A DNA stretch of 64,000 nt from Myrica gale (Eukaryota; Streptophyta; Magnoliopsida; Fagales; Myricaceae), in the NCBI GenBank assembly GCA_963930655.1, contig OZ005620.1, positions 2,991,001-3,055,000 of the forward strand. The letters are read 5' to 3'. Position numbers and translations under genes: made by a program. This document shows, in pieces, positions 11,021-20,973 of this stretch (its first letter is position 1; every line of letters begins with the position of its first letter). Under the pieces are notes generated by a model. The model ran no database searches, had not been told where the DNA came from, and saw nothing but the letters and a program-made list of their open reading frames with translations.

Positions 11021-14000
11021 ACTACTTTTACAATGTTACCCGGTACAACTTTATGTACTACGACCAACATCAAACATCAAATCTTAACGATCCAAAAGTA
11101 GGCGCAACGCATTGGCAAGTAATAGCATAGCAATCTGGGAAAAAATTCAATGTCCTCCGCGCTAGGATGGATGTTGTAGAAGTTTCAGGTTTGCTTCCAA
11201 CCAAAAACAATGTTGTAGCATAGCAATTTTTCTTTTCTTTTTTACTTGTTGGTATCAATCTTATTCGAACTGACAGAGCGATGCTTTCATTTGATAGATA
11301 GTTGGAATAGGAAGCACTTGCAACATTGGAAATTCAACTAATTAATAATCCAAAGGCACTGCAGCAAATTGGCTAGTAAAAAACGATAACCAGAAGAGAG
11401 ATACAGCCACCAGGAAAGCATGGGTGCCATAGGAAAATACAGGCTTGACCATTATACCAATATGAGTAGTTATTGAACAATATCTGAGTAGCAGGGAAGA
11501 ATTGAAATCAGTGTCCTTTCAAGGTTCAACCATTATCTTTTAAAATTTCTGAAAGTCCGAAAAACAAAATCACAAAATCTTGCTGCAAGATTTTCCATTC
11601 CTGTGAAGATAATCTCTCGTCATGCTGGATTGTTATGAAGTCACCTTGGAACCGACAAACCAAGCTCTAAACCAACAGAGAATACAAGACATTATCAGAA
11701 CAAACATACAAGCAGAACCGCACAATTTAAATTGACAAAAAAATAGATGGTGGCATTTATATATCATCCAAGTGAACAACTCCTAAATGCCATGTCGAAT
11801 GTGATGATTCTGTGAATATGGTAAATGATGCGTTTTTAGGGAAAACATGGCTAAACATTAGCCCCAGATTCCTCTGATACCAAGAATGACAAGAGACTCG
11901 CGACTTCTAAAGTAGCTTTCAAAATTGTTTTATTTTGTATACATTGGAGCATAGATGCAGGGCCACCTCGAAATACAGCACACATGTCTCACGTACCATC
12001 AACTCCATCTGAGAAAAATAGCAGCTGTGTTACCATATAATTCCCATTCCCTTGTACATGAATCACACCATGTGAAACAAATTCAAGCTATAACACCTAG
12101 GTCTGAAATAGCATTTGGCTATGTATTATATTCATTGATCTTGCAAGGTGACATGCAAAATTTTTCACCTTGTTAAGATTTTCAATTTATAAGACCTTCA
12201 CTTGGTAATTATCCCAGTAACTCTTGCTTGTGGTAGTCTTGCTTTGCTAGCCCGAGAGCAGCATACAACAGCGGTTATGCTTGAATGAGAGATGCCAACC
12301 TTTAACTCAACATGTCAAAAATCTAAGAACAAATCGAGATGGGAACAGAAGAAAAGCTAATATGCCATGGAAAAGGTGAATTCCATGAAGTATCCACCAA
12401 ATGCTCCAGCCCACCATACTGTCAAGCTCTAACAGTTAGCATTTGGTATGCGAGCCTATTCTGAAACCGTCCATCGCGAGTTAGCCCTGAAAGGACCCAC
12501 CATTTGCCACACGAAATATGAGAGAATGTCTGGCAACTCTTGAATTATGGCGCCAGACAAAAGCAGTAAGACTGCTTAAAGTCAAATTTCTTGAAAGTTG
12601 TGCTTCACATTTAAATTTTTATCACTGCCTTATTTCTGACTTTTTACTCGAGAACCCAACAACTAGCAGAAATCTAAGCTTCATTTTCCAGATGAAATTT
12701 TGGTCCTTTGGAAAAGAAAGATATTGTCAACAATAGGTTTGGAAGTTTTTAAACAGAAGGAATGTGAAGGATAATGCTATCCATAGGGAAAGAAAAGTAA
12801 GGCAAGGATAGATGTTGCTTGCGTTAGTGAGAGAAAATGAAAAGAAAGGAGAAAGTACATTTTAACTCTTTATCATTACGCCCCTCTATCGAATTCATAA
12901 GTTATGGTCGGAGGGCTACTTCTGTCAAGAAAGTTATCCTCACAGAATTCCTGTTCCCCCCCTAAATCATCCTTTCTGGGGAGGAATGGCAATACTCCAA
13001 GGAGCCGCAAGTTTCTTCACAAACCCGTCTTTCCCTACTTCAAAATCTCCCCAACAAGAGTAAATACCTTTTCCAGACCTTATTTCCATTCCTTTTCTGT
13101 TTCCGCCTCATGTACTTGATAGATTGTGTTGCTACGATGTACTTGATAGATTGTGTTGAAAAGTGTGTTATCTTGTAATACAAAATGTCGTGAACAGACG
13201 TACTACACAAGCACTCCCTACAAGACTTATCTCTATAACATTATGGGTTGGTTCATAAGAGTACATATTCTAAATTTCTAACTATATTGGGTGTCTAAAT
13301 AGATTCTCATACAGGACAGAGCCTATAACAGTGGAAGCTTTATTTATAAGTTTAAAAGGTACAGTACAGCTGAACAGACTGCAAAATCATTTCGAATGAA
13401 GTTTTTAAACCAATATCGACCACCCAAATAACTGACCTAAATGGTAACAGGAAAGTGAAACATCTGATGAAAAATGCATAGATTACAAAAGCGAAGGAAA
13501 CTTGCATATGTTACAATTGGGGACACCTTCCCCAAATAACATTCAAAGAGTATCAGTGCATATCAATGATCAAAAATTTAACATAAACCTGACAAACAGG
13601 TTTTCTATCCTCATAAAACTAAAGATTCTCATTTTCATACTTGATAATTGGCAGGTCCCAGCAAATTCCAATTTTATTTCTTTCAACCATACTCATCTTA
13701 TGTGCCTGCAGGAACCAAAATACTCCAGTCAGATAGTAATAAGATCCTCCACCAACGCACTTCCACCCCAAACCAGTACCTGAATTCATCTCGCTCGTGA
13801 ATAGACTAACTAAACCAAGACCACGAAAGCAATAACCACAAAATCTAACAATGGACCTCAGTGCCGCTCCCATCGACATCTGAATAGATGCAATGGTTCT
13901 TTCTCCCAATGCAACTATAACACAATGTTGGTCTAAGAACACACCGTACGGACTCAATTGCCATTCTAACACACAAGCACATCAGAAATTTAATTAATTT

Positions 14001-14194
14001 CCAGCAGTTTCCATCTCCATAATTTTATTCCGTTTCAATTATAGTTTTCTGAACAAAATTTAAACAGAATTCAAAGTAAACAATTGGACAAGTAGCAAGA
14101 AATCATGCAATGAATTAAATGGGTGGTAGGAGAAGCAAGCAAAAGCTACTCACACTAAAGCAAAAAACGATCTTTTAATTATTGTTACATGATA
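11021..14194. other. Gene-poor interval; may hold NFD6-like 3' sequence
   Basis: No complete gene is seen. On the minus strand a splice acceptor near 13966 opens a frame that could be an alternative last exon of the NFD6-like gene: its usual coding end contains a possible donor at SQG|GT, and the joined reading would start EWQLSPYG. This is a guess. At 13110-13158 there is a 22-bp direct repeat with a 26-bp period, unit ATGTACTTGATAGATTGTGT plus TG. Otherwise nothing is recognised. Confidence 0.4.
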
Positions 14195-14609
14195 CTAGAG
14201 GCCTGGAGAGGTGCAGCAGAGTGTACCCTGCGAGAGCGCTCGGCAACTCCTCGATGTCGTGCTCAGGCAAGACGTCATTCTCGACACTGCCACCGCGCTG
14301 TGGAGTGGTAACAGGGACTGCACGCTACCCAATTCCACCGGACACCTATCACATATTGTAGATTTAAACAAAATTAATCAGAGAACAAATAGCACATTTT
14401 TATAAGAACATCATATGAACTTAGAGAGAGAGAGAGAGAGACCTGGAGAGTGAGAACCGTGGAAGAGGACTGGAGGTGGATCTGGAGGGGAGAGGGACGC
14501 GGGGAGCGGTGGGAGTAGTGAGGGGGGATGTACGAACGTTGGATCGTAAGGCGGATTTAATGGAGGATAGGGATGCTCTGTTTAAGATTCTATTGCAGGC
14601 TGAAGCCAT
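14195..14609 (-). CDS. NUCLEAR FUSION DEFECTIVE 6-like small organellar protein
   Basis: Small plant protein related to Arabidopsis NFD6, whose loss affects fusion of the polar nuclei in the female gametophyte; family members are predicted to enter mitochondria or plastids. Two exons, 14609-14443 and 14345-14195, join in frame to give 105 residues. The N-terminus (MASACNRILNRASLSSIKSA) is rich in Arg, Ser and Ala and has few acidic residues, as in a targeting peptide. The second exon carries the family block PVELGSVQSLLPLHSAVA, and the C-terminus ends ALSQGTLCCTSPGL. The ATG at 14609 is preferred over the upstream in-frame Met at 14747 because the family begins MASACNR. The donor is GTCTCT inside a CT repeat, which is unusual but usable. 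Alternative 3' splicing is common in this family as I remember it. The molecular function is unknown. Confidence 0.8.
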
Positions 14610-14772
14610 TGAAGGATAGAAAATTAGAAGAAAAAGAAGTACAGGAAGAAAGACGACGTGAAAATGATTCGGAAGAGCGCGAGGGTTTAGGGTTTTAGCA
14701 GAAGAGGGCCGAGTCGAACTAAGGGGCCTCTTGGGAGCTGCGCCCATGGGCTAAGTCAATTTTTATTTTATA

Positions 14773-15118
14773 GTGAAAATACACACTATGGATTTACTTA
14801 AACTATGACATTATAATCTCTAACTATTAATTTTAGATACTTCACATCTTATGTTAAAATAATAATAATATATTTGACCCACTTTGCATATATTGAAGAT
14901 ATTGTTAGCAATTCATTAATTTCTTAGAAGTATTATTGTCGAAAGGTGCAAAATAGTTAATATTAGTAGTTGGAATGTGTAATGTGTCAAAATAAGTATT
15001 TTAGGGTGCAAAGTGTCTAACATTAATAGTTGAAAGATACAATGTATCAAAATTGATAGTTTATAGTGCAATATGTTAAAGACCTAATAATTAACTGATG
15101 AAAAGTGCATTTATTTCC
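14773..15118. mobile_element. Diverged MITE, copy 2 of the 7248-7642 family, inverted
   Basis: This region matches the reverse complement of the 7248-7642 element along most of its length. One example is GACCCACTTTGCATATAT followed by GATATTGTTAGCAATTCATT; another is the module GGTGCAAAGTGTCTAACATTAA. The ends have decayed and no target duplication is obvious, so this insertion is older. The boundaries are approximate. Confidence 0.65.
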
Positions 15119-16624
15119 ATTTCTTGCTTTTTATTTTGTGGGCTAAGCAATTTTATTCTTCTTCTTCATCTTTTAACAAAAATAGACAAAAAAAAAACAA
15201 AGGAGGATGAGGGATTCAGGGCCTGTGACCCATAGTTGCAAGGCATTAATTATATAAATTCTGGTTTTCATAGGCTATGTCAACTTTATGTTACACATCT
15301 CCTTTGTCTTATTTGATAGTTAAATTATGGAATTGACTATGTAGGCCAATACCATAATAGTTTTGATTGAGTTTTTTTACATAAACAATCGAGATTTAGG
15401 CTTTCCGAATCGTTTTATGGCCGTGGGATATGTTAACTATAATACTACGTGAGCCTACCGTTGATTCTGAAAATTTAAAACGGACAGAGAAACAAGAAAA
15501 TTTTATTATTTAGTATTATAATTTTATAACAGTACGAAACAAAGAGCGCTTTCGTCATTATGAAACGACCACCTCTGTATACTGTAGAAGAAGAGAGGCA
15601 TATGTGAGGCTGATGGCTACTCCATTTTGGTGGGCCACTTTGAATGCTTGGAAGAAAACCTCTTTCGATAATGGATAGATTTTTATGTTCGTGTATAGCC
15701 CCCGGGATTCAGCATTGATGGTCCAAAACATCGCGATTAGGCATCTTTCAAACAACAAAGTTTAATAGCCCTTAATTCCACTTCTTAACGCCAAACCCAA
15801 AAGAAAAGGTCAGACTGCTTACGATATTTTTTTTCACTGTTTGCCCCCCTCTCTTTTCCCATGCGCACTTTCGACAACTGACTGCTTTTGCAATATTCCT
15901 TCCAGACCCGTTTCAGGCCATGGTGGATTGGTCAGCGTACATATAGAGCCGCGTTGCGGTAATCATTGAGCAAAATTGACTCATTTCATGGGAAATATAC
16001 CGAAATCCCTTTACATGGAAATGGCCAAGATGTTCTGTAGGAGTAAGGTATTTTGGAGTGCTAGTAAGCGTGAAGTTTTGGCTCTTAATTAGGAATGCTT
16101 CCTGACGTGAAACTAAATTCTCTCTGCAGGTTTGTTGGGCAGATATATTACCTTGTATAGTAAGTGATACTTTGCTACTTTGGATCCATCCCCATATGAA
16201 GGTTAAGCATAATGTCTGCCATGCCGAAGAAGTGGGAGTTGAGTTCCATCCCGCCCCCTTAGAAGAAGTGAATGTTTCATTTGGGTTTCTCACTGCTGGC
16301 CTCTCATGTCCCTTTATCCCAGTTCCATTACAAGAACCTGCAACCTTTAATTGGGATTTCTAATCAAATAATATAGTTACCAATTAGTAGATCCATAGAT
16401 GGAAAAGAAAGAATTTTCTTCTTTTATTAAGCTTCTTTTAGTATGGCTGTTTCTACACCTATAACATAACAACTGAAGAATACTCTACAGACTATAAGAA
16501 AGCTAATGGAAAGAGAAAAAGAAGTTCATGTACACAAAACCGTACATAAAAATATCAGTGCCAAAGAATTGGTCCACTTGGAGAATCTTCCGTCAAAGCC
16601 ACTAGCTTTGTTTAAAGAATTTTC
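15119..16624. other. Intergenic, downstream of the metalloproteinase
   Basis: No gene recognised. The stretch near 16430-16624 is probably the 3' UTR of the minus-strand metalloproteinase. The short open frames here resemble no family I know. Confidence 0.4.
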
Positions 16625-17668
16625 CTACTCCAACAAAGAGCTAAACTTGAAGTTTGGATTTGACCCGTAAAGAGCTTGAATTCCCCTCACGTCGTCCAGC
16701 TTCAAGCCCGCCTTCTTGGTCCTGGGACTCAAGCTTGGATACATAATAGCCTCCTTGACCGAAGTATGAGCCAGCCCAAGTATATGCCCAATCTCATGCG
16801 TAGCCACTGATTCCAAATCAACGGCCACCTTTGACTTGACTGATTGGAAATCAACCGCCCACGTCTCAGCTGCATCAAGGTGGAGCCTCCCGTTCTCTGG
16901 CGAGAAAGCATGAGCCAGCACTCCCAGGACCCCATCAAACGGTTGTCCGTCCCCATGATCGCCCAAATAAAACCCGATTCGGATATCCGCTGATTGGTAA
17001 TCCTTAGTCTCGGTAAAACTCACTGGAATCACCGATTCCCACCGCGAAAAAGAACGCCTGAAAACCGCTCTAATTTTCGATAGGCTCAAGTAATCAATCA
17101 TGTTATATAGTGAGAAGGCGTATGTTAGCTTCAGCGGGAACGCTCGGAGCCACCGCGGTTTCCCGTTGAAGTACGCAAAGTGACGCGTCGTATGCAACCT
17201 ATGCGAGGCGTCGCTCATGCCACATCTCGGCGACATGATGGTCGATATGGTGTCGGAGTCAAGGAAGCCTGTGACGGGCAGTCCAAGGTTCCGTTGGTAA
17301 AGAATAACGGCGGACTCGAATTGAGCATCGAACAAATCGGTGAAATTCTTGTCGGGTATCGGGAGGTAGCCGAAGCGGTTGAAGTATCTCTTGAGCTCCG
17401 ACATGCCGTTGACGTGGCTGCCCTTCCCGGCGTCTATGAACCTGTCGAAATCTTGCCACGTGGCATTGTGGATGACGGTTATTACAGTTGATAGGTCAGG
17501 CGCTGTTCTGGCGGGACAGCAAGGGCGGGGAAGAGAAAGGAAAACCATGAAGAAGAAGAAGTGAAAGAACACGTAAGAGTAGCCGAAACACAGAAACATA
17601 GTTATTTCAGTAGTTATGAGGTGGGGGGGATGAGAGCTTTTCGGATTGCTGGAAAGGAAAAAGCTCAA
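16625..17668 (-). CDS. Matrix metalloproteinase (matrixin, M10A), secreted
   Basis: Intronless, as plant MMPs are. It is a zinc endopeptidase of the extracellular matrix or cell surface. Reading from the Met at 17668 gives 347 residues. A second Met at residue 24 (17599) directly precedes a hydrophobic signal peptide (residues about 24-46) and may be the true start. The prodomain has a peptidoglycan-binding-like fold (YFNRFGYLP, VILYQRNLGLPVTG). The cysteine switch is PRCGMSD at 147-153, where the usual form is PRCG(V/N)xD. The structural metal-site region is GDHGDGQPFDGVLGVLAHAF. The catalytic site HEIGHILGLAH is at 291-301, with the Met-turn IMYPSL at 308-313. There is no hemopexin domain, which is normal in plants. 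The protein ends soon after ALYG, with no long hydrophobic tail, so no GPI anchor is apparent. It may be nearest the 1-MMP or 4-MMP type; the subgroup is not resolved. Confidence 0.92.
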   Translation of the reverse strand: MSFFLSSNPKSSHPPHLITTEITMFLCFGYSYVFFHFFFFMVFLSLPRPCCPARTAPDLSTVITVIHNATWQDFDRFIDAGKGSHVNGMSELKRYFNRFGYLPIPDKNFTDLFDAQFESAVILYQRNLGLPVTGFLDSDTISTIMSPRCGMSDASHRLHTTRHFAYFNGKPRWLRAFPLKLTYAFSLYNMIDYLSLSKIRAVFRRSFSRWESVIPVSFTETKDYQSADIRIGFYLGDHGDGQPFDGVLGVLAHAFSPENGRLHLDAAETWAVDFQSVKSKVAVDLESVATHEIGHILGLAHTSVKEAIMYPSLSPRTKKAGLKLDDVRGIQALYGSNPNFKFSSLLE

Positions 17669-18064
17669 CGAAGATCTTTAGAATCAGAGAAAACTTCATT
17701 AAAGAACAAAAAGGAAAAACAGTTATCTTTTGAAATTAAATACTAATTTGTTGAAGCTTGGCTTAGATGGGATCGAAGCACACAAGGAAACAATAGGGAA
17801 AGCTAAGAAGATTCTGACGTGTGAGCTTTTACCATTGCCGATTCTGACTTTGATTGTATCAGATTGGTGGGTTAACCACGTAATGACTCTGTTCTAACTA
17901 GTTTGTGCTTTCTAGTGAGGGCTTTATTTGCTCCAGCTTATAAGTTATTGAATAAAACCATTAATTAGCTGATGTTGGATACTCAATCGCGCCAATGCAT
18001 AACGAAAGTAGACTTTGGCCATTTGGTTAATTTCTTTTTTTTTTGGATAAGCCAAGATACATGC
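17669..18064. other. Upstream region of the metalloproteinase
   Basis: Promoter side of the minus-strand MMP gene. It is AT-rich with no other gene. No confident TATA box could be assigned. Confidence 0.4.
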
Positions 18065-18444
18065 TGTTAGAATTCTAGTCTTAGTAGAATTAGGAATGAA
18101 GACTTGTTTGTTTCCTATTTGGATTGGGTAGTCTTTTACTTGTAGGATTAGAATTCCTAATTTCACTTGTTTTTTAAATTTTAATCCTTTTCTAAATCCT
18201 CTGTGTTTATAAATAGGGGTAAGTCATAATAGGTCCCTTAATTATAGGTCAAAATCAATCACGTCCCCCTAAGTTTAAAAATGGCAATTTAAGCCCCTTA
18301 TGTTCAAAACATGATTAATTCTCGCTAGGGTTGTACATGCTGAGCCCGACCCGTTGAAATCAACGCGAACCGACCGAAACGGGTCGATCCATATACGAAC
18401 CCGGGTGGGGGCGGTCACAGAATTTTTGAACCTGCCTATATTCA

Positions 18445-18620
18445 GGCTGCGTTTGCTAACACAATTTTCCCTAAAATATTCTCTCTCCTAATAAAATACT
18501 ACAATATAATCTCTCTCTCCCATAAAAAAATATAAAAAATTACCTCTCTCTTCACTTTTTCACTAAACTCAATATCAACACAAAACCCAACACCAAAAAT
18601 ATTTCAATACAAACACAACC
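18445..18620. mobile_element. Tourist-like MITE inside the hAT element
   Basis: A 176-bp AT-rich element with imperfect inverted ends GGCTGCGTTTG and, in reverse complement, GGTTGTGTTTG. It is flanked by TCA on both sides (18442-18444, 18621-18623). The interior (AATATAATCTCTCTCTCCCA and TTCACTTTTTCACTAAAC) is shared, in reverse orientation, with the elements at 28176-28549, so these are one family. Confidence 0.6.
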
Positions 18621-19076
18621 TCAGTCAGGCTGAGGCCCAGATTGTCGATTACACTTCAGCCTGACCGAACCCGTCATTTTCCTAAAAGCTGCTTGGAGAA
18701 GAACCCTAAGCAATATCCTTTCTCCTTCTCCTTGTGCGGTTGTGCCTCACTCCCTGCCTCCTTTAGTCCTTCGAGCTTCAACACGATAGTCTTCGAGCGA
18801 GGAGTTGCTTGCTGGGCAGCCCGATTATTTACTCTCTCTCTCTCTCTCTCTCATTTTGAATCTCAAATCTCAAATATCGAATCTCAAATCTGAGAAAGGA
18901 AGAGGGTGAGAAGGAGAACAAATTGATTTAGTTGTTGTTGCTGCTGATTCCTCTGCTTCCCTTCTTCGCGAAATGGGTAATAGTCTTTTGTTCGCTCAAG
19001 AGTGTTGTGTTTGAATAGTCTCTGGCATAAATGGTTTTCTGAGAAGCGATATTCTCCTCTACTCTTGTTGTTACAG

Positions 19077-19595
19077 AAGCTGTAGATTTACTGCAAAATT
19101 TGTCATTAAAGTCTTAGTCTGAGGCCTTTGAAGCTACTGACGTTGCAAAGAAGGTAGCTTTACGATTTTTGCTTGACTCATGTATTTGTTTATTGGGAGA
19201 CTTTGTAGATGTTTCTAAACATACATACAATATGTTTTGTTGTATGGTTTATTTACTTTTATCTGCTAAGTAGTACGGGCTAGTAGATTCGAGTGACCCC
19301 CCTAAGGGGATGACCAAGCCATTGAGCCCAATCTTCTGCCTTTTATTATGGAGTTTTATTATGGAGGTAAGGTAATCTCATATTACGAGGATAATGCCCT
19401 ATTAGGTCTCTTTGAGCTTTTTGTTTCTCTAATTGTGGGGTTGCTTTCAATTTAAAATGATTTATGGTTCAGTTATTTTTCTTTCACCTGCAACATAACA
19501 TGTTGGAGTGACCTGTGCCTTCAAACTATGATAAGCAAACAAATGAATGGAATGACTACTCTAAGCATGTGAATCCTAATGGTGGAATGGCTCAT
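19077..19595 (+). pseudogene. Captured N-terminal exons of an ECT (YTH-domain, m6A reader)-like gene
   Basis: Three exon-like pieces with intact splice signals lie inside the hAT element. 19077-19153 reads EAVDLLQNLSLKS, a stop (TAG at 19115-19117), then SEAFEATDVAKK. A second piece ends at 19366 (IEPNLLPF...YYGG, donor GTAAGG). A third ends at 19595 (PSNYDKQTNEWNDYSKHVNP, then NGGMAH, donor GTAAGT). These resemble the start of plant ECT proteins (ADLLQNLSLD..., then NEWDDYSRYVNPDG). A leader-like stretch with a CT repeat at 18670-18990 precedes them. The YTH domain itself is absent. The family assignment is from memory of ECT proteins and is moderate. The piece cannot make a working reader. 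Confidence 0.55.
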
Positions 19596-20540
19596 GTAAG
19601 TTCTGGCTATTACTCAACATCTACGTGTTCCTCATAAGTATGTTTAAAGTAAGTGGTTGATTTGTTGGATATGCATAGCAGTCTCTTGAATTTTTTCGAG
19701 TGTCGGATGTCGTTCTTTCAGGTCTTCATAGCTTTAGTTCCATTAGTTATTACAAGCAAGCGTTGTTACACTACTTTCTTAGTGTGTTTTAAGGAATATC
19801 AGTTGCTTTCAAATATCAAAGTCAGTATATAAGTGGTAGCTTGCTGATTGTATTTGCTTTGTTCCTCTTTGTACATTAAAAAGAAAGGAGAAGAAATCTT
19901 AGGAATCTTTTGAAAATGACTTTTGATGGGCTTTTTTAAAAAAGGAGAAGAAACTAGTTTGAAATAGGTCTCCTCTTTTCTTGGTTGCATGTCGACGGGC
20001 TACGGAATCCAAGTCCTTGATAATATAGTTCTTTCATGTGGATGTGTTTTGTCATTTCTTTTGGATGATTGATGTCAATCCAAAATAAGAACAAGAAGCA
20101 AGTACCTGCATGAACACCTGAAACCTCCACAGAACAGAGTTTCATACATTCAAGATGAAACAGAAGTCTGTTTATACATAATGATAAAATAAAAGTGAGA
20201 AGTAGGAGAATAAATTATCTGGTGAGCCTCCTTTTAGATTTATGCATCCTTTGCCTAACATATAACCGTGGTTGCTTGTTTTAGTTTAATTTTTATTTCT
20301 TTTGAAGTATTGCAATAGAAACAAATTATTTCTATGATCATTAAAGTATTTCCCTATGTCGAATTTCAACTTCTCTTATTGGGCATTTTAACTTATTCTT
20401 AGTAGCATATATGATTTTTTTTTGTTTAGGGTGGGGGATAAGCATGATAGCTTGTAATTTACCGACTTTTAGATATTTCTCTTCTGCAGCTTAAGCATGG
20501 ACTTTTTGGCTTCACCATGGGTCCTTTGTGGAGTATCAGT

Positions 20541-20973
20541 TAGGGCTGAATAAAACCGGACCGCAGACCGGACCGGAAAACCAGACCGGATTTGCGGTCC
20601 GGTCCGGTTCTAATTTTTCAAATGCGGTCCGGTCCGGACCGGATTGATCCGGTCCGGGTCATAAATTTCTTAAATGCGGTCCAAACCGGACCGGACCGCA
20701 TTTAATATATTTTTTTAATTATTTAAAAAATATTACTCTGCGCAGTGCAGAAAACTGCACTGCGCAGTGTGCCGTTCGAAATTTTTTTTTTAAAAAAATT
20801 AAATCCGGTCTGGACCACTTTTAAAGTGGTCCAGACCGGACCGCATTTTATAAAACCGGACCGGACCACTTATAAGTGGTCCGGCCCGGTCCTTAAATAT
20901 AAAGCAATCGGAAATGCGGTCCGGACCGGATTGCGGTCCAAAAACCGAACCACATTTCCGGTTTTCAGCCCTA
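20541..20973. mobile_element. hAT-type MITE with dense GGTCCGGTCCGG words
   Basis: A 433-bp element starting TAGGGCTGAATAAAACCGGA and ending TCCGGTTTTCAGCCCTA, so the ends are inverted repeats. The perfect 8-bp target duplication GTATCAGT is at 20533-20540 and 20974-20981. Both arms are packed with alternating GGTCCGG/CCGGACC words that can fold back on each other. It lies inside the larger hAT element. Confidence 0.85.

Noticed and set aside
13619..13972. 117-codon minus-strand open frame as an independent gene
   Set aside because: It has no ATG-led family features, and its first residues follow a splice acceptor. At most it is an alternative exon of the NFD6-like gene.
15913..16293. 126-codon minus-strand open frame
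   Set aside because: No recognisable domain and a composition like non-coding DNA. It lies downstream of the metalloproteinase with no splice signals to support an exon.
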